Part shown: piece by piece, positions 25,956-35,244 of the stretch
Numbering within the stretch: position 1 is the first letter of the stretch
Layout: every line of letters starts with the position of its first letter
Assembly: GCA_035063885.1 (NCBI GenBank)
Contig: JAPSFM010000006.1
Coordinates: forward strand, 1-64,000
Length of the DNA: 64,000 nt
Direction of reading: 5' to 3'
Source: CAADGY01 sp900696665
GTDB taxonomy: Bacteria; Acidobacteriota; Terriglobia; Bryobacterales; Bryobacteraceae
Position numbers and translations under genes: made by a program
The notes under the pieces: model-generated
Told to the model about the DNA's origin: nothing
The model's input: the letters and a program-made list of their open reading frames with translations, nothing else
Database searches by the model: none

Positions 25956-28900
25956 TTGTTGTCAGCGAGAGTGGGTTTTCTGATGGCGGTGCTGGGTTTA
26001 TTTCTCCCGGCTGTCGTTTTGGGACAGGCAACAGCAAACATCGTAGGGACGGTCAAGGACACATCAGAAGGGGGTGTGCCGGGCGCGCGCGTGACCGCCG
26101 TGAATGTGCAGACGGGTCTGCGTGCAACCCGGGAATCCGGAACCGATGGCAGTTACTCGATTCCCCTTCTGCCCGCCGGGCAGTACCGCCTTGAGGTAGA
26201 GAAGGAAGGGTTCCAGCGTTACAGCCAATCCGGAATCATGCTCGCCGTCGGCGACAACGTCAGGCTGGACGCCATTCTGACGGTAGGTTCGGTCGCGGAA
26301 TCCGTGACAGTGACAGCCACGGCGCCGCTGCTTGAGACAGAGACCGGGACGATTCGCGGCCTCGTCGATCAGCAACGCATAGTTGACCTGCCCCTCAACG
26401 GCCGCCGGGTCACCAACCTGATGCAAATCCAGGCGGGTGTCATCCAGCGCTCCAGCGGCACGAGCGAAGGCGACGCCTTCGTCGTCAACGGGAGCCGGCA
26501 GAGCGGCGTCTATTTCACGCTCGACGGCGGCATGAATACAGACTCCTACCGCAACTACAGCGGCGTTTTCCCCAATCCCGACGCCGTCCAGGAGGTCAGC
26601 ATCCAGAAGAGCAACTTCAGCGCTGAGTACGCCAATGCGACCGGCGCTGTGGTAACTGTGGCGACAAAGTCCGGGACTAACGAGTTTCACGGCTCCGCAT
26701 TCGAGTTCCTGCGCAACGCCGTCTTCAATGCGCGGAACTTCTTTGCCGCCCGCCGCGATTCGCTCAAGCGGTCCCAGTTCGGCGGAACGCTCGGCGGTCC
26801 GATCATCAAGGACAAACTCTTTTTCTTCGGCTCATATCAGGGCACGCGAACACGCAGCGACCCGCAACTGACCCGCCAGTTTCTGCCCACGGCGGCAATC
26901 CGGCAGGGCAGGTTCTCCGGTCCTATCACCGATCCGCAGACGCAACGGCCGTTCCCGGATAACCAGATCCCCGCCGCGCGCCTCAACCCGGTAACACTGG
27001 AATTGCTCAAGTACATCCCCGACCCTGGAACGCCCGACGGACAAAGATTCGTTGGAGTGCCGAACAAGGACCGTGAAGACGAGTACACGGCGAAAGCCGA
27101 CGCCAATCTTGGGGCGCATCGATTGATGGGACGCTTTTTCCGGCAGCGTTACGAGCGCCCGTTTACAGGCAATGTTGGCGACCTCGCCTCCATGTTTGCA
27201 TCCGACGTGGGCCGCTCCAACCAACCCTATCAACAGTTGACAATAAATGACATCTTCACCGCGTCACCCCAGGTCCTTAACTCAGCCACATTCGCACTGC
27301 GATGGCGCAGGACGCATAACGACTGGACTTCGGTCGATCTGCCCATCGATTTCGCGCGAGCCGGCGTGAAGGGTATCGCGGTAAAGGATCCGGCATCCAT
27401 TTACGTGAATATCTCCGGTGGCTTCCTCGCCCGTCCGGGCTGGAACTACGACAAACGGGATTACGACATCCATATCGCGGATACGGTCACGTGGATCAGG
27501 AGCAGCCATGAGATCAAGTTCGGCGGCGAAGTCCTGCGTTCGAAGAACGATATCCGGAACGACTTCCGGACCATGGGTCTGTTCAACTTCAACGGCAATA
27601 TCACCGGCAATCCATTCGCAGATTTTATGCTCGGCGAGGTTTACCAGTTTGACCAGGGCGGCGGCGAGTACAAGGAACTCTACGGTACCCGCTGGGGCTT
27701 TTTCGCCCAGGATACCTGGCGCACCCTGCCCAACCTGACCCTGACATTAGGTCTACGTTGGGACCCGATGTTTCCTTTTCATGACGATCTCGGGCGCACG
27801 CAGTGCTTCGTACCCGGGGCCTCCTCGGTGCGTTTTCCCAATGCGCCAACCGGCTACCTGAACGACGGCGACCCGGGCTGCCCGACGGGTGGATTCGACT
27901 CCTACTGGCAGCAAATTGCGCCGCGGTTCGGGTTCGCCTGGCGGCTGACTGGAAGGTCCGTCGTACGCGGTGGTTTCGGCCTGTTCTGGAACCCGCAATT
28001 CACGGTCCTGTATAACGGCTTCGTGAACGCGGCCCCCTTTAGTCCTCAGGTGACGCGCTTCGGTGTAAGACTGGACGATCCTTACGGCCCCGCCGCAAAC
28101 CCGTTCCCGGCGGCCTTCGCTCCATTCAATCCGCCGGCCGATGCTGAATTCTTCACACCGTTAGGGAGTTTCGGAACCTTCGCCAGGGATTTCAAGCCGA
28201 GTTACATGGAGACCTTTAATCTTACGCTGGAGCACGAGGTCGCTCGGAACCTGGTCGCCCGGGCGAGCTACATCGGCAATCTCGGGCGCCGGTTAAGCTA
28301 TACGGACGACCTGAATTATGCTCGATATGCTCCGGGCGCAACCACCGGAAACATCCAGCAACGGCGCCCTTACGGGGATTTCGGTGCTATTCTCACCACC
28401 TACTCTGCCGGCACATCGAGTTATCACGGGCTGCAACTGTCGATGGAGCGCCGTGTCACAAGGGGTTTCTCCTTCGAGGTTAATTACACCTTCTCGAAGT
28501 CGATCGACGAGACATCGGCCGATACGACCCCGCAAAATCCGTCTCAAACCGTCCCCATGAACCGCACGCTCAACCGGGGAGTTTCGGATTTCGACCAGCG
28601 GCACCGGCTTGTCGCTTCACATGTCTGGTCTTTGCCGGAACTCTCAGGTCAGAACGCCGTTGTGCGCGGAGTACTCGGCGGGTGGCAATTCAGCGGCATC
28701 ACGACGATCCGCAGCGGCGGCCCATTCTCCGTCCGCTCCGGAACCGACCGCGCGCTCAGCGGGCTCGGCTCAACCTTCGCGGATGTGATCGGGGATCCCT
28801 TCCTTGATAACGGAAGATCGCGGGCAGAGCGCATTGCGCGCTACTTCAACACCTCCGCGTTCTCTCTCGCCAAGCTTGGCACCTTTGGAACATCTCCTCG

Positions 28901-29129
28901 CAATATCATGCGCGGACCGGGCGCCATCAACTTCGATTTTGGCTTGATGAAGATCTTCCCGTTGACGGAACAGGTCCGGTTGCAGTTCCGCGCGGAGATG
29001 TTCAACGCCTTCAATACGCCGAACTTCAACAACCCGTTCGCCAACGTCAACACCCCATCGCGCTTCGGCCGTATAGAAGGCGCCGGTTCACCGAGAATCA
29101 TGCAGTTCGCGATGAAGATATCCTTCTGA
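25956..29129 (+). CDS. Oar-type TonB-dependent receptor
   Basis: A 1,057-residue outer-membrane protein. A signal peptide (ending VVLGQATAN) leads to a carboxypeptidase-regulatory-like domain (about 28-110, IVGTVKDTSEGGVPGARVTA), then a plug (LVDQQRIVDLPLNGRRVTNL, AVVTVATKSGTNEFHGSAFE) and a long beta-barrel ending with Phe (MQFAMKISF). It probably imports oligomeric substrates with TonB energy; no SusD lipoprotein accompanies it. The start is a TTG: AGGAGGT at 25943-25949 is a near-perfect ribosome-binding site with 6-base spacing. An ATG at 25983 would sit too far downstream. Confidence 0.9.
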   Translation: MLSARVGFLMAVLGLFLPAVVLGQATANIVGTVKDTSEGGVPGARVTAVNVQTGLRATRESGTDGSYSIPLLPAGQYRLEVEKEGFQRYSQSGIMLAVGDNVRLDAILTVGSVAESVTVTATAPLLETETGTIRGLVDQQRIVDLPLNGRRVTNLMQIQAGVIQRSSGTSEGDAFVVNGSRQSGVYFTLDGGMNTDSYRNYSGVFPNPDAVQEVSIQKSNFSAEYANATGAVVTVATKSGTNEFHGSAFEFLRNAVFNARNFFAARRDSLKRSQFGGTLGGPIIKDKLFFFGSYQGTRTRSDPQLTRQFLPTAAIRQGRFSGPITDPQTQRPFPDNQIPAARLNPVTLELLKYIPDPGTPDGQRFVGVPNKDREDEYTAKADANLGAHRLMGRFFRQRYERPFTGNVGDLASMFASDVGRSNQPYQQLTINDIFTASPQVLNSATFALRWRRTHNDWTSVDLPIDFARAGVKGIAVKDPASIYVNISGGFLARPGWNYDKRDYDIHIADTVTWIRSSHEIKFGGEVLRSKNDIRNDFRTMGLFNFNGNITGNPFADFMLGEVYQFDQGGGEYKELYGTRWGFFAQDTWRTLPNLTLTLGLRWDPMFPFHDDLGRTQCFVPGASSVRFPNAPTGYLNDGDPGCPTGGFDSYWQQIAPRFGFAWRLTGRSVVRGGFGLFWNPQFTVLYNGFVNAAPFSPQVTRFGVRLDDPYGPAANPFPAAFAPFNPPADAEFFTPLGSFGTFARDFKPSYMETFNLTLEHEVARNLVARASYIGNLGRRLSYTDDLNYARYAPGATTGNIQQRRPYGDFGAILTTYSAGTSSYHGLQLSMERRVTRGFSFEVNYTFSKSIDETSADTTPQNPSQTVPMNRTLNRGVSDFDQRHRLVASHVWSLPELSGQNAVVRGVLGGWQFSGITTIRSGGPFSVRSGTDRALSGLGSTFADVIGDPFLDNGRSRAERIARYFNTSAFSLAKLGTFGTSPRNIMRGPGAINFDFGLMKIFPLTEQVRLQFRAEMFNAFNTPNFNNPFANVNTPSRFGRIEGAGSPRIMQFAMKISF

Positions 29130-29177
29130 AGGCCGTCCGGAACCGGGCCGCGCGCCGGCAAACGCTAGTTTCAAGAA

Positions 29178-30065
29178 ATGGTAATTCGCTCGTTTCCACG
29201 GACCGTCGCGCTGCTGGTTGCGCGCATCCTGGCGTTCCTTGCGCTTGTGGTGTTGGCGATGGGTTTCCTGATGCCTGTGCTGCGCAATGCGCGGGAACGG
29301 CTGCTGGCCCCATCGGATTTCGATACCCTCGCGCTGGGATCCATCGCGGCTCTTGCCGCCGCGTTGGCCGCGACGGTCCTCTGCATGAAATTTTTCGAGC
29401 GGCTGCGCTGGGTGGACGTGGGGCTTTGGTGGCGCCCGGCGACGCAATGGAATCTGGCCGCGGGGTTATTTGCCGGGCTGGTATCGGCCGGCGTCGCCAC
29501 GGTGGTTCCCGTGTTGTTCGGAGCAGGTGAATTCCTGCCGGTAACTTCCTCGAATGCCGATCTGCCCCAACTCATCTACTTTCTGGTGGTTATCGCTATC
29601 GCCGCCGCAGGCGAAGAACTGCAATTTCGTGGTTACCTTTTTCAGGTGCTCGTGAGAGCCACCGGTATCATCCCCGCCCTGCTGATCACCGGTGCGCTTT
29701 TCGGGATGCTCCACCTTGGCAACCCCGGATCTTCGCGCCTGGGCACGTTGAACACTGTTCTGGCCGGCGTTGCTTTGGGATACGCGTTCTGGCGGAGCCG
29801 CGACCTGTGGCTCCCGATCGGTGCGCATATCGGATGGAATTGCGTTTTCCCCCTGGTGGGCGATGAGTTGAGCGGCATCGGAGTGCATTTGACCGGGTAT
29901 CGGATTTTCTGGAAATCCGCCGCGTTGTGGCATGGAGGCTCGTACGGTCCTGAAGCCGGACTCTATGGTACCGCCGGATTGCTCGCCATGCTGGTTCTGG
30001 TGCGGAGGTTGCCGGTAAAGCGCCAGGACGCTCCGCTACTGGAATCCGGCGCTACGCCGCTTTGA
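29178..30065 (+). CDS. CPBP-family intramembrane metalloprotease
   Basis: A 295-residue integral membrane protein with about eight hydrophobic segments. The glutamate motif E146-E147-x3-R151 (GEELQFRGYLFQ) and a following HLGN (GMLHLGNPGSS), with a third motif near IGAHIGWNCVFPL, are those of the CAAX-processing and bacteriocin-processing protease family. Its substrate is unknown. The gene ends 14 bp inside the end of potD on the opposite strand. Confidence 0.85.
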   Translation: MVIRSFPRTVALLVARILAFLALVVLAMGFLMPVLRNARERLLAPSDFDTLALGSIAALAAALAATVLCMKFFERLRWVDVGLWWRPATQWNLAAGLFAGLVSAGVATVVPVLFGAGEFLPVTSSNADLPQLIYFLVVIAIAAAGEELQFRGYLFQVLVRATGIIPALLITGALFGMLHLGNPGSSRLGTLNTVLAGVALGYAFWRSRDLWLPIGAHIGWNCVFPLVGDELSGIGVHLTGYRIFWKSAALWHGGSYGPEAGLYGTAGLLAMLVLVRRLPVKRQDAPLLESGATPL

Positions 30066-31062
30066 TCTCGGTCCAGAGGCGATCGCGCAACCGTTGTGCG
30101 GGCGCTGGAAGCGCTTCGAACCATTCGCCCCGGGCCATCACCTCATCGCTAGGATAAAGAACCGGACTCAGCTCCGGTAGCAGTTCCCGCGCCGCGCGGT
30201 TCGCCGTCGCTGTTCTCGTCTCGCGAACGGCGGCGGCCGCCACTTCCGGCCGCAGCAGATAGTCGATGAACTGGTGCGCCAGCCGCACCCGTCCGCTCTC
30301 GCGCAGAATGACGGCGGTGTCGGCGTAGACGGCAAAGCCCTCCGACGGGTAAGCAAATGCGAGATTCGGGGCCGCATCCATAGCCTGTTGCGCAGTCGTG
30401 GCCCAGAGTTGCGCTGCGAGCACGTCTCCCGCAACCACCTGGTCGCGCACCTCGGCATTCAGATAGGCGCGCAACAATCGCTTCTGCCGGACCGCTTCCT
30501 CTTTCGCGCGGAGCAGCACCGCCGCGTCCGTCGCGTTGATCGATTCCCCTATTTTCTTGAGGCAGGCGCCGAGCACTTCCGCCGGATCGTCCAGCATCGT
30601 GACGCGCCCGTTGAGCCGCGGCTCCCAAAGGTCCGCCCAACTTGCGGGGGCCGGGGATAGAGACCGGTTGAACAGAATTCCGCTGGCGCCCCACATATAC
30701 GGAATGCTGTAGTCCAGGGAGGGATCCCACGCCGGGTTGTGGAAACGCCGGTCCAGGTTACCCGCATTCGGCAGCCAGGCGTGCTGGAGAGGTGTGAGCA
30801 GGTTGCTTTCGCGCATGGGCAGAATCAGATAGTTGCTCGGGAAGACCACATCCCAGCCGCTGTTGCCGGAAAGGACCCTGGCCAGCATCTCTTCGTTGCT
30901 CTCGTAAATACCATAGCGCACATCGACCCCGAACTCGCGCTCGAAATCCGGTATGGTATTGCGCGCGACATAGCTCGACCAGTTGAAAACGTTCAGACGC
31001 TGCCGCCCTGGGCGGCAGGCCGGAAAGCCCGCGACAGCACCGAGAAAGCTCCGGCGTCTCAC
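30052..31062 (-). CDS. potD: Polyamine ABC transporter, periplasmic binding protein
   Basis: A 336-residue binding protein. The GTG at 31062 overlaps the potC stop (GTGA), which fixes the start; the frame is open further upstream only as a shadow of potC. The product begins RRRSFLGAVAGFPA, a short twin-arginine-like export signal. The mature part starts RLNVFNWSSYVARNTIPDFE, the standard opening of PotD/PotF proteins, and holds VRYGIYESNEEMLARVLSG and WDVVFPSNYLI. Ligand choice between spermidine and putrescine is not readable. Confidence 0.9.
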   Translation of the reverse strand: MRRRSFLGAVAGFPACRPGRQRLNVFNWSSYVARNTIPDFEREFGVDVRYGIYESNEEMLARVLSGNSGWDVVFPSNYLILPMRESNLLTPLQHAWLPNAGNLDRRFHNPAWDPSLDYSIPYMWGASGILFNRSLSPAPASWADLWEPRLNGRVTMLDDPAEVLGACLKKIGESINATDAAVLLRAKEEAVRQKRLLRAYLNAEVRDQVVAGDVLAAQLWATTAQQAMDAAPNLAFAYPSEGFAVYADTAVILRESGRVRLAHQFIDYLLRPEVAAAAVRETRTATANRAARELLPELSPVLYPSDEVMARGEWFEALPAPAQRLRDRLWTEIKAA

Positions 31063-31817
31063 TGCCTCATCAACCTTGCCGAAAGCAGAGTAAGGGTTCC
31101 GATGGCCAGCACAATCGCGGTCGAAACCGCATTCAGAACAGGTGTCGCTCCGCGGCGTGCCATCGCATAGATCACCATCGGCAGCGTCTCGGAATCCACA
31201 CCCGCCACCATACTGGTGATTACATAGTCGTCGAAAGACACGGCAAACGCCAGCAGTCCGGCGGCGGCAATGCCGGGAACGAGCAGCGGCAATGTAACAG
31301 TGCGAAACGCCTGCCATTCAGTGGCGCCCAGATCCTGAGCCGCCTCCTCGAGCGTGCCATCGAGTGTCCGCAAGCGCGCCAGCACCACTACAATCACGTA
31401 GGCGATGGTGAACGACACGTGCGCCAGAATCACCGTATGCATTCCCAACCGCAAGTCGAGGTGCCGGAAGATCCATTGAAAGAAGGCGAGCAGGGAAATG
31501 CCCATCACAATCTCCGGTGTGACCAGCGACAGATAAACCGCACCCGCGAGCAGGCGCGATGTTCGTTTCCACAGTGCATACGCTGCCAGCGTACCGGCGG
31601 AAACGGAAACGGCCGTCGCCGCCGCCGCGATGACGATGCTGTTCCACGCTGCTTCGGCGAGTTGCGGGTTGCCAAGCGCCTCGCGGTACCAGTCGAGCGA
31701 AAAACCGGTCCAGCCCGTGAACCGTGACGAATTCACGCTGAAGACGACCAGAACCGCCAGCGGCAGATAGAGGAACGCGAACACCGCGGCCGCATGAACC
31801 GGTAGCCAATGCTTCAC
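31059..31817 (-). CDS. potC: Polyamine ABC transporter permease
   Basis: An inner-membrane subunit with six hydrophobic segments and the EAA-type loop that contacts the ATPase (EEAAQDLGATEWQAFRTVTL). The segment VFSVNSSRFTGWTGFSLDWY is typical of PotC/PotI. The start is a GTG that overlaps the potB stop as GTGA at 31814-31817. It pairs with PotB to form the channel. Confidence 0.93.
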   Translation of the reverse strand: MKHWLPVHAAAVFAFLYLPLAVLVVFSVNSSRFTGWTGFSLDWYREALGNPQLAEAAWNSIVIAAAATAVSVSAGTLAAYALWKRTSRLLAGAVYLSLVTPEIVMGISLLAFFQWIFRHLDLRLGMHTVILAHVSFTIAYVIVVVLARLRTLDGTLEEAAQDLGATEWQAFRTVTLPLLVPGIAAAGLLAFAVSFDDYVITSMVAGVDSETLPMVIYAMARRGATPVLNAVSTAIVLAIGTLTLLSARLMRQ

Positions 31818-32644
31818 AGCAACTCCTCCCCTTTGCGGCGCAACAGCAGGACGAGCAGTAGCGCAACCGGCATCATTAGCGCTAGCGACACCGCGGCGCC
31901 AAATGGCCAGTCGCGCGCCGTGGTGAACTGGTTTTGCACCAGGTTGCCAATCATCATCGCTTTGCCTCCGCCGAGCAGGTCCGGTGTGAGGTAGGCTCCG
32001 AGGCAGGGAATAAAGACCAGGATGATACCGGCGCGGATTCCCGGCCAGCTCAGCGGCAGCAATACGCGCAGCGTGCTAGCGCGGGGCGCCGCTCCCAGGT
32101 CGGCCGCGGCTTCAAGCAGTGTGGGATCCAGCCGTTCGAGTGCGGAGTAAACAGGCAGCACCATGAAGGGAAGATAGCCATAAACAAGCCCCAGCACTAC
32201 CGCGGCCGGGTTGTACAACAATGGGAGCGGCTCCTGAATAAGGCCAGCGGCTTCGAGCACCGTATTGATAAGCCCCGTATCGCGCAGCAGGAACATCCAG
32301 GCATAGGTTCGCACCAGAAAGCTGATCCAGAACGGCGTGATGACCAGCAGAAGATAGAGATTTTTCCACCGTCCGGATCTCGAAATGAACAGAGCTAGCG
32401 GATAGCCGATCAGCAGGCACAGCAGCGTGGCGACGCCGGCCAGCAGAAACGACTGTGCCGCAATGCTGAGATAGAGGGGATCGGCCAGCCGCTGGTAGTT
32501 TTCGAAAGTCCAGGGCGGCGCCAAGCCGCCGTACGTCCCCCTGGTAAGCAGACTGTAGAGAAAAACAATCGCCAGCGGCACGAAGAGCAGAGAGCCGATA
32601 ATCACCCAAACGGGCGCGAGAAACAGGGCGCGAAGGCGATTCAT
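31814..32644 (-). CDS. potB: Polyamine ABC transporter permease
   Basis: A 276-residue membrane subunit starting MNRLRALFLAPVWVIIGSLL, with six hydrophobic segments and the EAA loop (LLEAAADLGAAPRASTLRVL). The ATG at 32644 overlaps the potA stop as ATGA; a longer frame exists but lies within potA. The segment WISFLVRTYAWMFLLRDTGL is the PotB/PotH signature region. Confidence 0.93.
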   Translation of the reverse strand: MNRLRALFLAPVWVIIGSLLFVPLAIVFLYSLLTRGTYGGLAPPWTFENYQRLADPLYLSIAAQSFLLAGVATLLCLLIGYPLALFISRSGRWKNLYLLLVITPFWISFLVRTYAWMFLLRDTGLINTVLEAAGLIQEPLPLLYNPAAVVLGLVYGYLPFMVLPVYSALERLDPTLLEAAADLGAAPRASTLRVLLPLSWPGIRAGIILVFIPCLGAYLTPDLLGGGKAMMIGNLVQNQFTTARDWPFGAAVSLALMMPVALLLVLLLRRKGEELL

Positions 32645-33615
32645 TCCCGGAACCGAAGTTCGTCTTCGGGGCGCCACCAGATATGCGTGGTCTCCCCCGG
32701 TGTGGGCCTCTCGTGCCCGAAGGGCAGCTCGACAACAACAGACGCTCCGGAAAGCAGGCGGGCCTCCACCTGAACGCAGTTGCCGAGAAAGACACAGTTC
32801 ACCGCCGTCGCCGGCACGGTTCTCACTCCCGTTGCGGGCGTCTTGCGTCCCATCCGTGTGGCCTCGGGACGAATGCCGATTCCATCGATCCAGTTGACAT
32901 GCCCGACGAAGGAAGCCACGAATCGCGTAGCAGGTTTCAGATAGATCTCTTCCGGCGTGCCGGTCTGTTCGATGCGTCCCGCATGCATGACGGAGATGCG
33001 GTCTGAAAGCGACAGGGCTTCTTCCTGGTCGTGCGTAATGAAAAGGAAAGTGATGCCGGCGCTACGCTGCAGAGATTTCAGTTCCGCGCGGAGTTGCTTC
33101 CGCAGCCGGGGATCGAGGGCAGACAAAGGTTCATCCAGCAGTAATACGTCCGGCTGCAACACAAGAGAACGCGCCAAGGCGACCCGCTGCTTCTCTCCAC
33201 CGGATAGCTCGGCGGGTTTTCGCGTTTCCTTCCCGCCGAGCTGCATCATCTCGATCACTTCGCGGGCGCTCTGGCGGTTCGATCCGTTCCTGCACCGTTC
33301 CGGCTGGTAACGCAAGCCAAACTCGATGTTCTGGCGCACGGTGAGATGGGGAAACAGCGCGTAATTCTGAAACACCGTGCTCACGTTGCGGTGATAGGGC
33401 TTCAACCCCAACAGCGAGTTTCCGTTCAGGAGGACCTCTCCGCTCGTGGGCTCCTCAAAGCCCGCGATAATGCGCAGTGTCGTGGTTTTGCCGCACCCGG
33501 AAGGACCGAGGAGGGAACAAAACGCGCCGCGTGGCGCCTCCATCGAGACGCCATCCACCACACGATGAGAGGAATAGTGCTTCGAAACATTCCGAAGCTC
33601 CAGAACAGCATCCAT
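32641..33615 (-). CDS. potA: Polyamine ABC transporter ATPase
   Basis: A 324-residue ATP-binding subunit with Walker A (LLGPSGCGKTTTLRI), signature (KPAELSGGEKQRVALAR), Walker B (VLLLDEPLSALD) and switch His (FITHDQEEAL). A C-terminal TOBE domain follows (about 245-324). The first methionine in the homologous region, at 33615, is used; the frame extends upstream into the promoter of the divergent gre gene. It is first in the tightly overlapped potABCD operon. Confidence 0.93.
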   Translation of the reverse strand: MDAVLELRNVSKHYSSHRVVDGVSMEAPRGAFCSLLGPSGCGKTTTLRIIAGFEEPTSGEVLLNGNSLLGLKPYHRNVSTVFQNYALFPHLTVRQNIEFGLRYQPERCRNGSNRQSAREVIEMMQLGGKETRKPAELSGGEKQRVALARSLVLQPDVLLLDEPLSALDPRLRKQLRAELKSLQRSAGITFLFITHDQEEALSLSDRISVMHAGRIEQTGTPEEIYLKPATRFVASFVGHVNWIDGIGIRPEATRMGRKTPATGVRTVPATAVNCVFLGNCVQVEARLLSGASVVVELPFGHERPTPGETTHIWWRPEDELRFRE

Positions 33616-33675
33616 TTGAAATGAATCGTAGCGCAAACAGCGCGAGACGGCGGAAGCGTCCTTCGATGGCTGGAC

Positions 33676-33681
33676 TATAAT
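33676..33681 (+). promoter_or_regulatory. -10 element of the Gre-factor gene
   Basis: A perfect TATAAT lies 25 bases before the ATG at 33707. No recognisable -35 hexamer is found 16-18 bp upstream (the bases there are GAAGCG), so an alternative sigma or an activator may help. Confidence 0.45.
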
Positions 33682-33706
33682 AAGGCTCTGGGAGCGGTTT
33701 TCCTGC

Positions 33707-34177
33707 ATGGAAGATCTCAAAAAAAAACTTCAGGACGAGATCACGTCGCTCGAATATGAGCTGCGCAACGAGTTGCCGAAAGAGATTCTCCGCGCCAGGG
33801 CTCACGGCGACTTGAGCGAAAACGCCGAGTACCACGCCGCCAAAGAACGGCAGCGCTTCGTTGACGCCCGCCTTGCACAGCTCAAAAAACGTCTGGCCGA
33901 CTTCTCCATGGTGGATTTCAATAGAATTCCCCGGAACAAAGTGGGCTTGGGATCCACAGTGGTAGTGATGGATGTCGATAAAGAGGAAGAGTTTACGTAC
34001 CGCTTGGTTACCAGTGAGGAGTCTGATGTGGCAAACGGCCTCATCTCGACCAGCTCACCCATAGGCCGGGGTCTGGTAGGCAAAGAGGTCGGGGATACGG
34101 TCAAGATCCAGATCCCAGGGGGTTGGCGGGAAATGGAAATTCTCCGGCTAACCACCATCCACGACGAAGAGAGCTAA
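33707..34177 (+). CDS. greA: GreA/GreB-family transcription elongation factor
   Basis: Rescues backtracked RNA polymerase by stimulating transcript cleavage. The 156-residue protein has the N-terminal antiparallel coiled coil (EDLKKKLQDEITSLEYELRN ... QLKKRLADFS), with the acidic tip ARAHGDLSENAEYHAAKE, whose Asp and Glu reach the catalytic magnesium. The C-terminal FKBP-like domain includes GLISTSSPIGRGLVGKEVGD. The symbol is by family; a GreA-like paralogue is possible. The ribosome-binding site GGGAG is at 33690-33694. Confidence 0.85.
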   Translation: MEDLKKKLQDEITSLEYELRNELPKEILRARAHGDLSENAEYHAAKERQRFVDARLAQLKKRLADFSMVDFNRIPRNKVGLGSTVVVMDVDKEEEFTYRLVTSEESDVANGLISTSSPIGRGLVGKEVGDTVKIQIPGGWREMEILRLTTIHDEES

Positions 34178-34203
34178 GATAGACGAGTGGAAAGGCGAGG
34201 TCT

Positions 34204-34833
34204 ATGACGTACACTCGTGCGATCGGGGTCGCGTGCAATAAGGTTATTCTCCTGATCGTACGCTGGTTGGCGCTGGCGAAGATCCACCCTAACGTTCTTA
34301 CCTTCATCGGGCTGTTGATCAACGTCGCCGCCGCGGTACTACTGGCTTCCGGGCGCTTCATGGCGGCCGGATTCGTCATCACTGGAGCGGCCATTTTCGA
34401 CATGGTCGACGGTCGTGTTGCGCGTGAGACGAACACCGTTACCCGCTTCGGCGGCTTTTTCGATTCCGTACTCGACCGCTACTCCGATCTTGCGCTGCTG
34501 ATGGGTCTGCTGGTCTATTACGCCTCCATAGACCGCTTCTTCTACATCATCCTCACCGCGATCGTGATGACAGGCTCGGTCATGGTCAGCTACACGCGGG
34601 CACGCGCAGAAAACGTCATACCGCTGTGCAAGGTCGGATTCATGGAGCGCCCGGAGCGCATCGTCCTCCTGATCATCGGCGCCCTGTTTGACCGCATGGC
34701 CCCCGTGCTCTGGGTGATTGCCGTACTATCGAACCTGACAGTGATCCATCGCATGGGTCATACCTGGCAGGAGACGAAGCGGTTGGAAGAGGCGCAGTTG
34801 CGTCCCGCCGCCGGCATCTCCCACCGCAAGTAG
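34204..34833 (+). CDS. CDP-alcohol phosphatidyltransferase family protein
   Basis: An inner-membrane enzyme that joins an alcohol to CDP-diacylglycerol. The 209-residue protein holds the family motif D-G-x2-A-R-x8-G-x3-D-x3-D in FDMVDGRVARET, then RFGGFFDSVLDRYSD, with six hydrophobic segments. The sequence style is close to phosphatidylinositol-phosphate synthase-like enzymes, but the alcohol substrate cannot be read. It begins 26 bp after the gre gene on the same strand. Confidence 0.85.
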   Translation: MTYTRAIGVACNKVILLIVRWLALAKIHPNVLTFIGLLINVAAAVLLASGRFMAAGFVITGAAIFDMVDGRVARETNTVTRFGGFFDSVLDRYSDLALLMGLLVYYASIDRFFYIILTAIVMTGSVMVSYTRARAENVIPLCKVGFMERPERIVLLIIGALFDRMAPVLWVIAVLSNLTVIHRMGHTWQETKRLEEAQLRPAAGISHRK

Positions 34834-34898
34834 GTCTCCACTCGGCGTCCGTCTTCTCCCGCCCAACCCGTCCGGCAGGCGCCAGAACTCCCTCCGCT

Positions 34899-34927
34899 TT
34901 GTCCGGCCCGCCGGGATGTGCTATAGA
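34899..34927 (+). promoter_or_regulatory. Sigma70-type promoter of the ferredoxin gene
   Basis: TTGTCC at 34899-34904 and TATAGA at 34922-34927 are separated by exactly 17 bp. The leader would be about 37 bases and carries GAGGGAGAAGAGGG before the ATG at 34971. Confidence 0.55.
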
Positions 34928-34970
34928 TGTTGTTTCTGTTGGACTCGGAGGGAGAAGAGGGAATAACGTT

Positions 34971-35231
34971 ATGGCCTATGTCATCGCAGAACCCTGCATT
35001 GGGACCAAGGATACCGCATGTGTAGACGCATGCCCGGTCGATTGCATCCATCCCAAGAAAGACGAAGGGGATTTCGAGACGGCCGAACTGCTGTACATCG
35101 ATCCGGTGGAATGCATCGACTGCGGCGCCTGTGTACCGGTCTGCCCCGTATCGGCTATTTTTGCGCTGGACGATTTGCCCGAAAAGTGGTCACATTTCGC
35201 ACAGATCAACGCCGATTACTACAAACGCTGA
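34971..35231 (+). CDS. Ferredoxin, 7Fe/8Fe type
   Basis: An 86-residue cytoplasmic electron carrier. The first cluster motif has the spacing C9-x7-C17-x3-C21-x3-C25 (PCIGTKDTACVDACPVDC), typical of FdxA-type [3Fe-4S][4Fe-4S] proteins; the second is CIDCGACVPVCP. The C-terminus (EKWSHFAQINADYY) is also FdxA-like. The ATG at 34971 is preferred to an upstream frame extension because of the purine-rich ribosome-binding site and the family's usual N-terminus (MAYVIAEPC). Confidence 0.92.
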   Translation: MAYVIAEPCIGTKDTACVDACPVDCIHPKKDEGDFETAELLYIDPVECIDCGACVPVCPVSAIFALDDLPEKWSHFAQINADYYKR

Positions 35232-35244
35232 AGACGAGCGCCGG

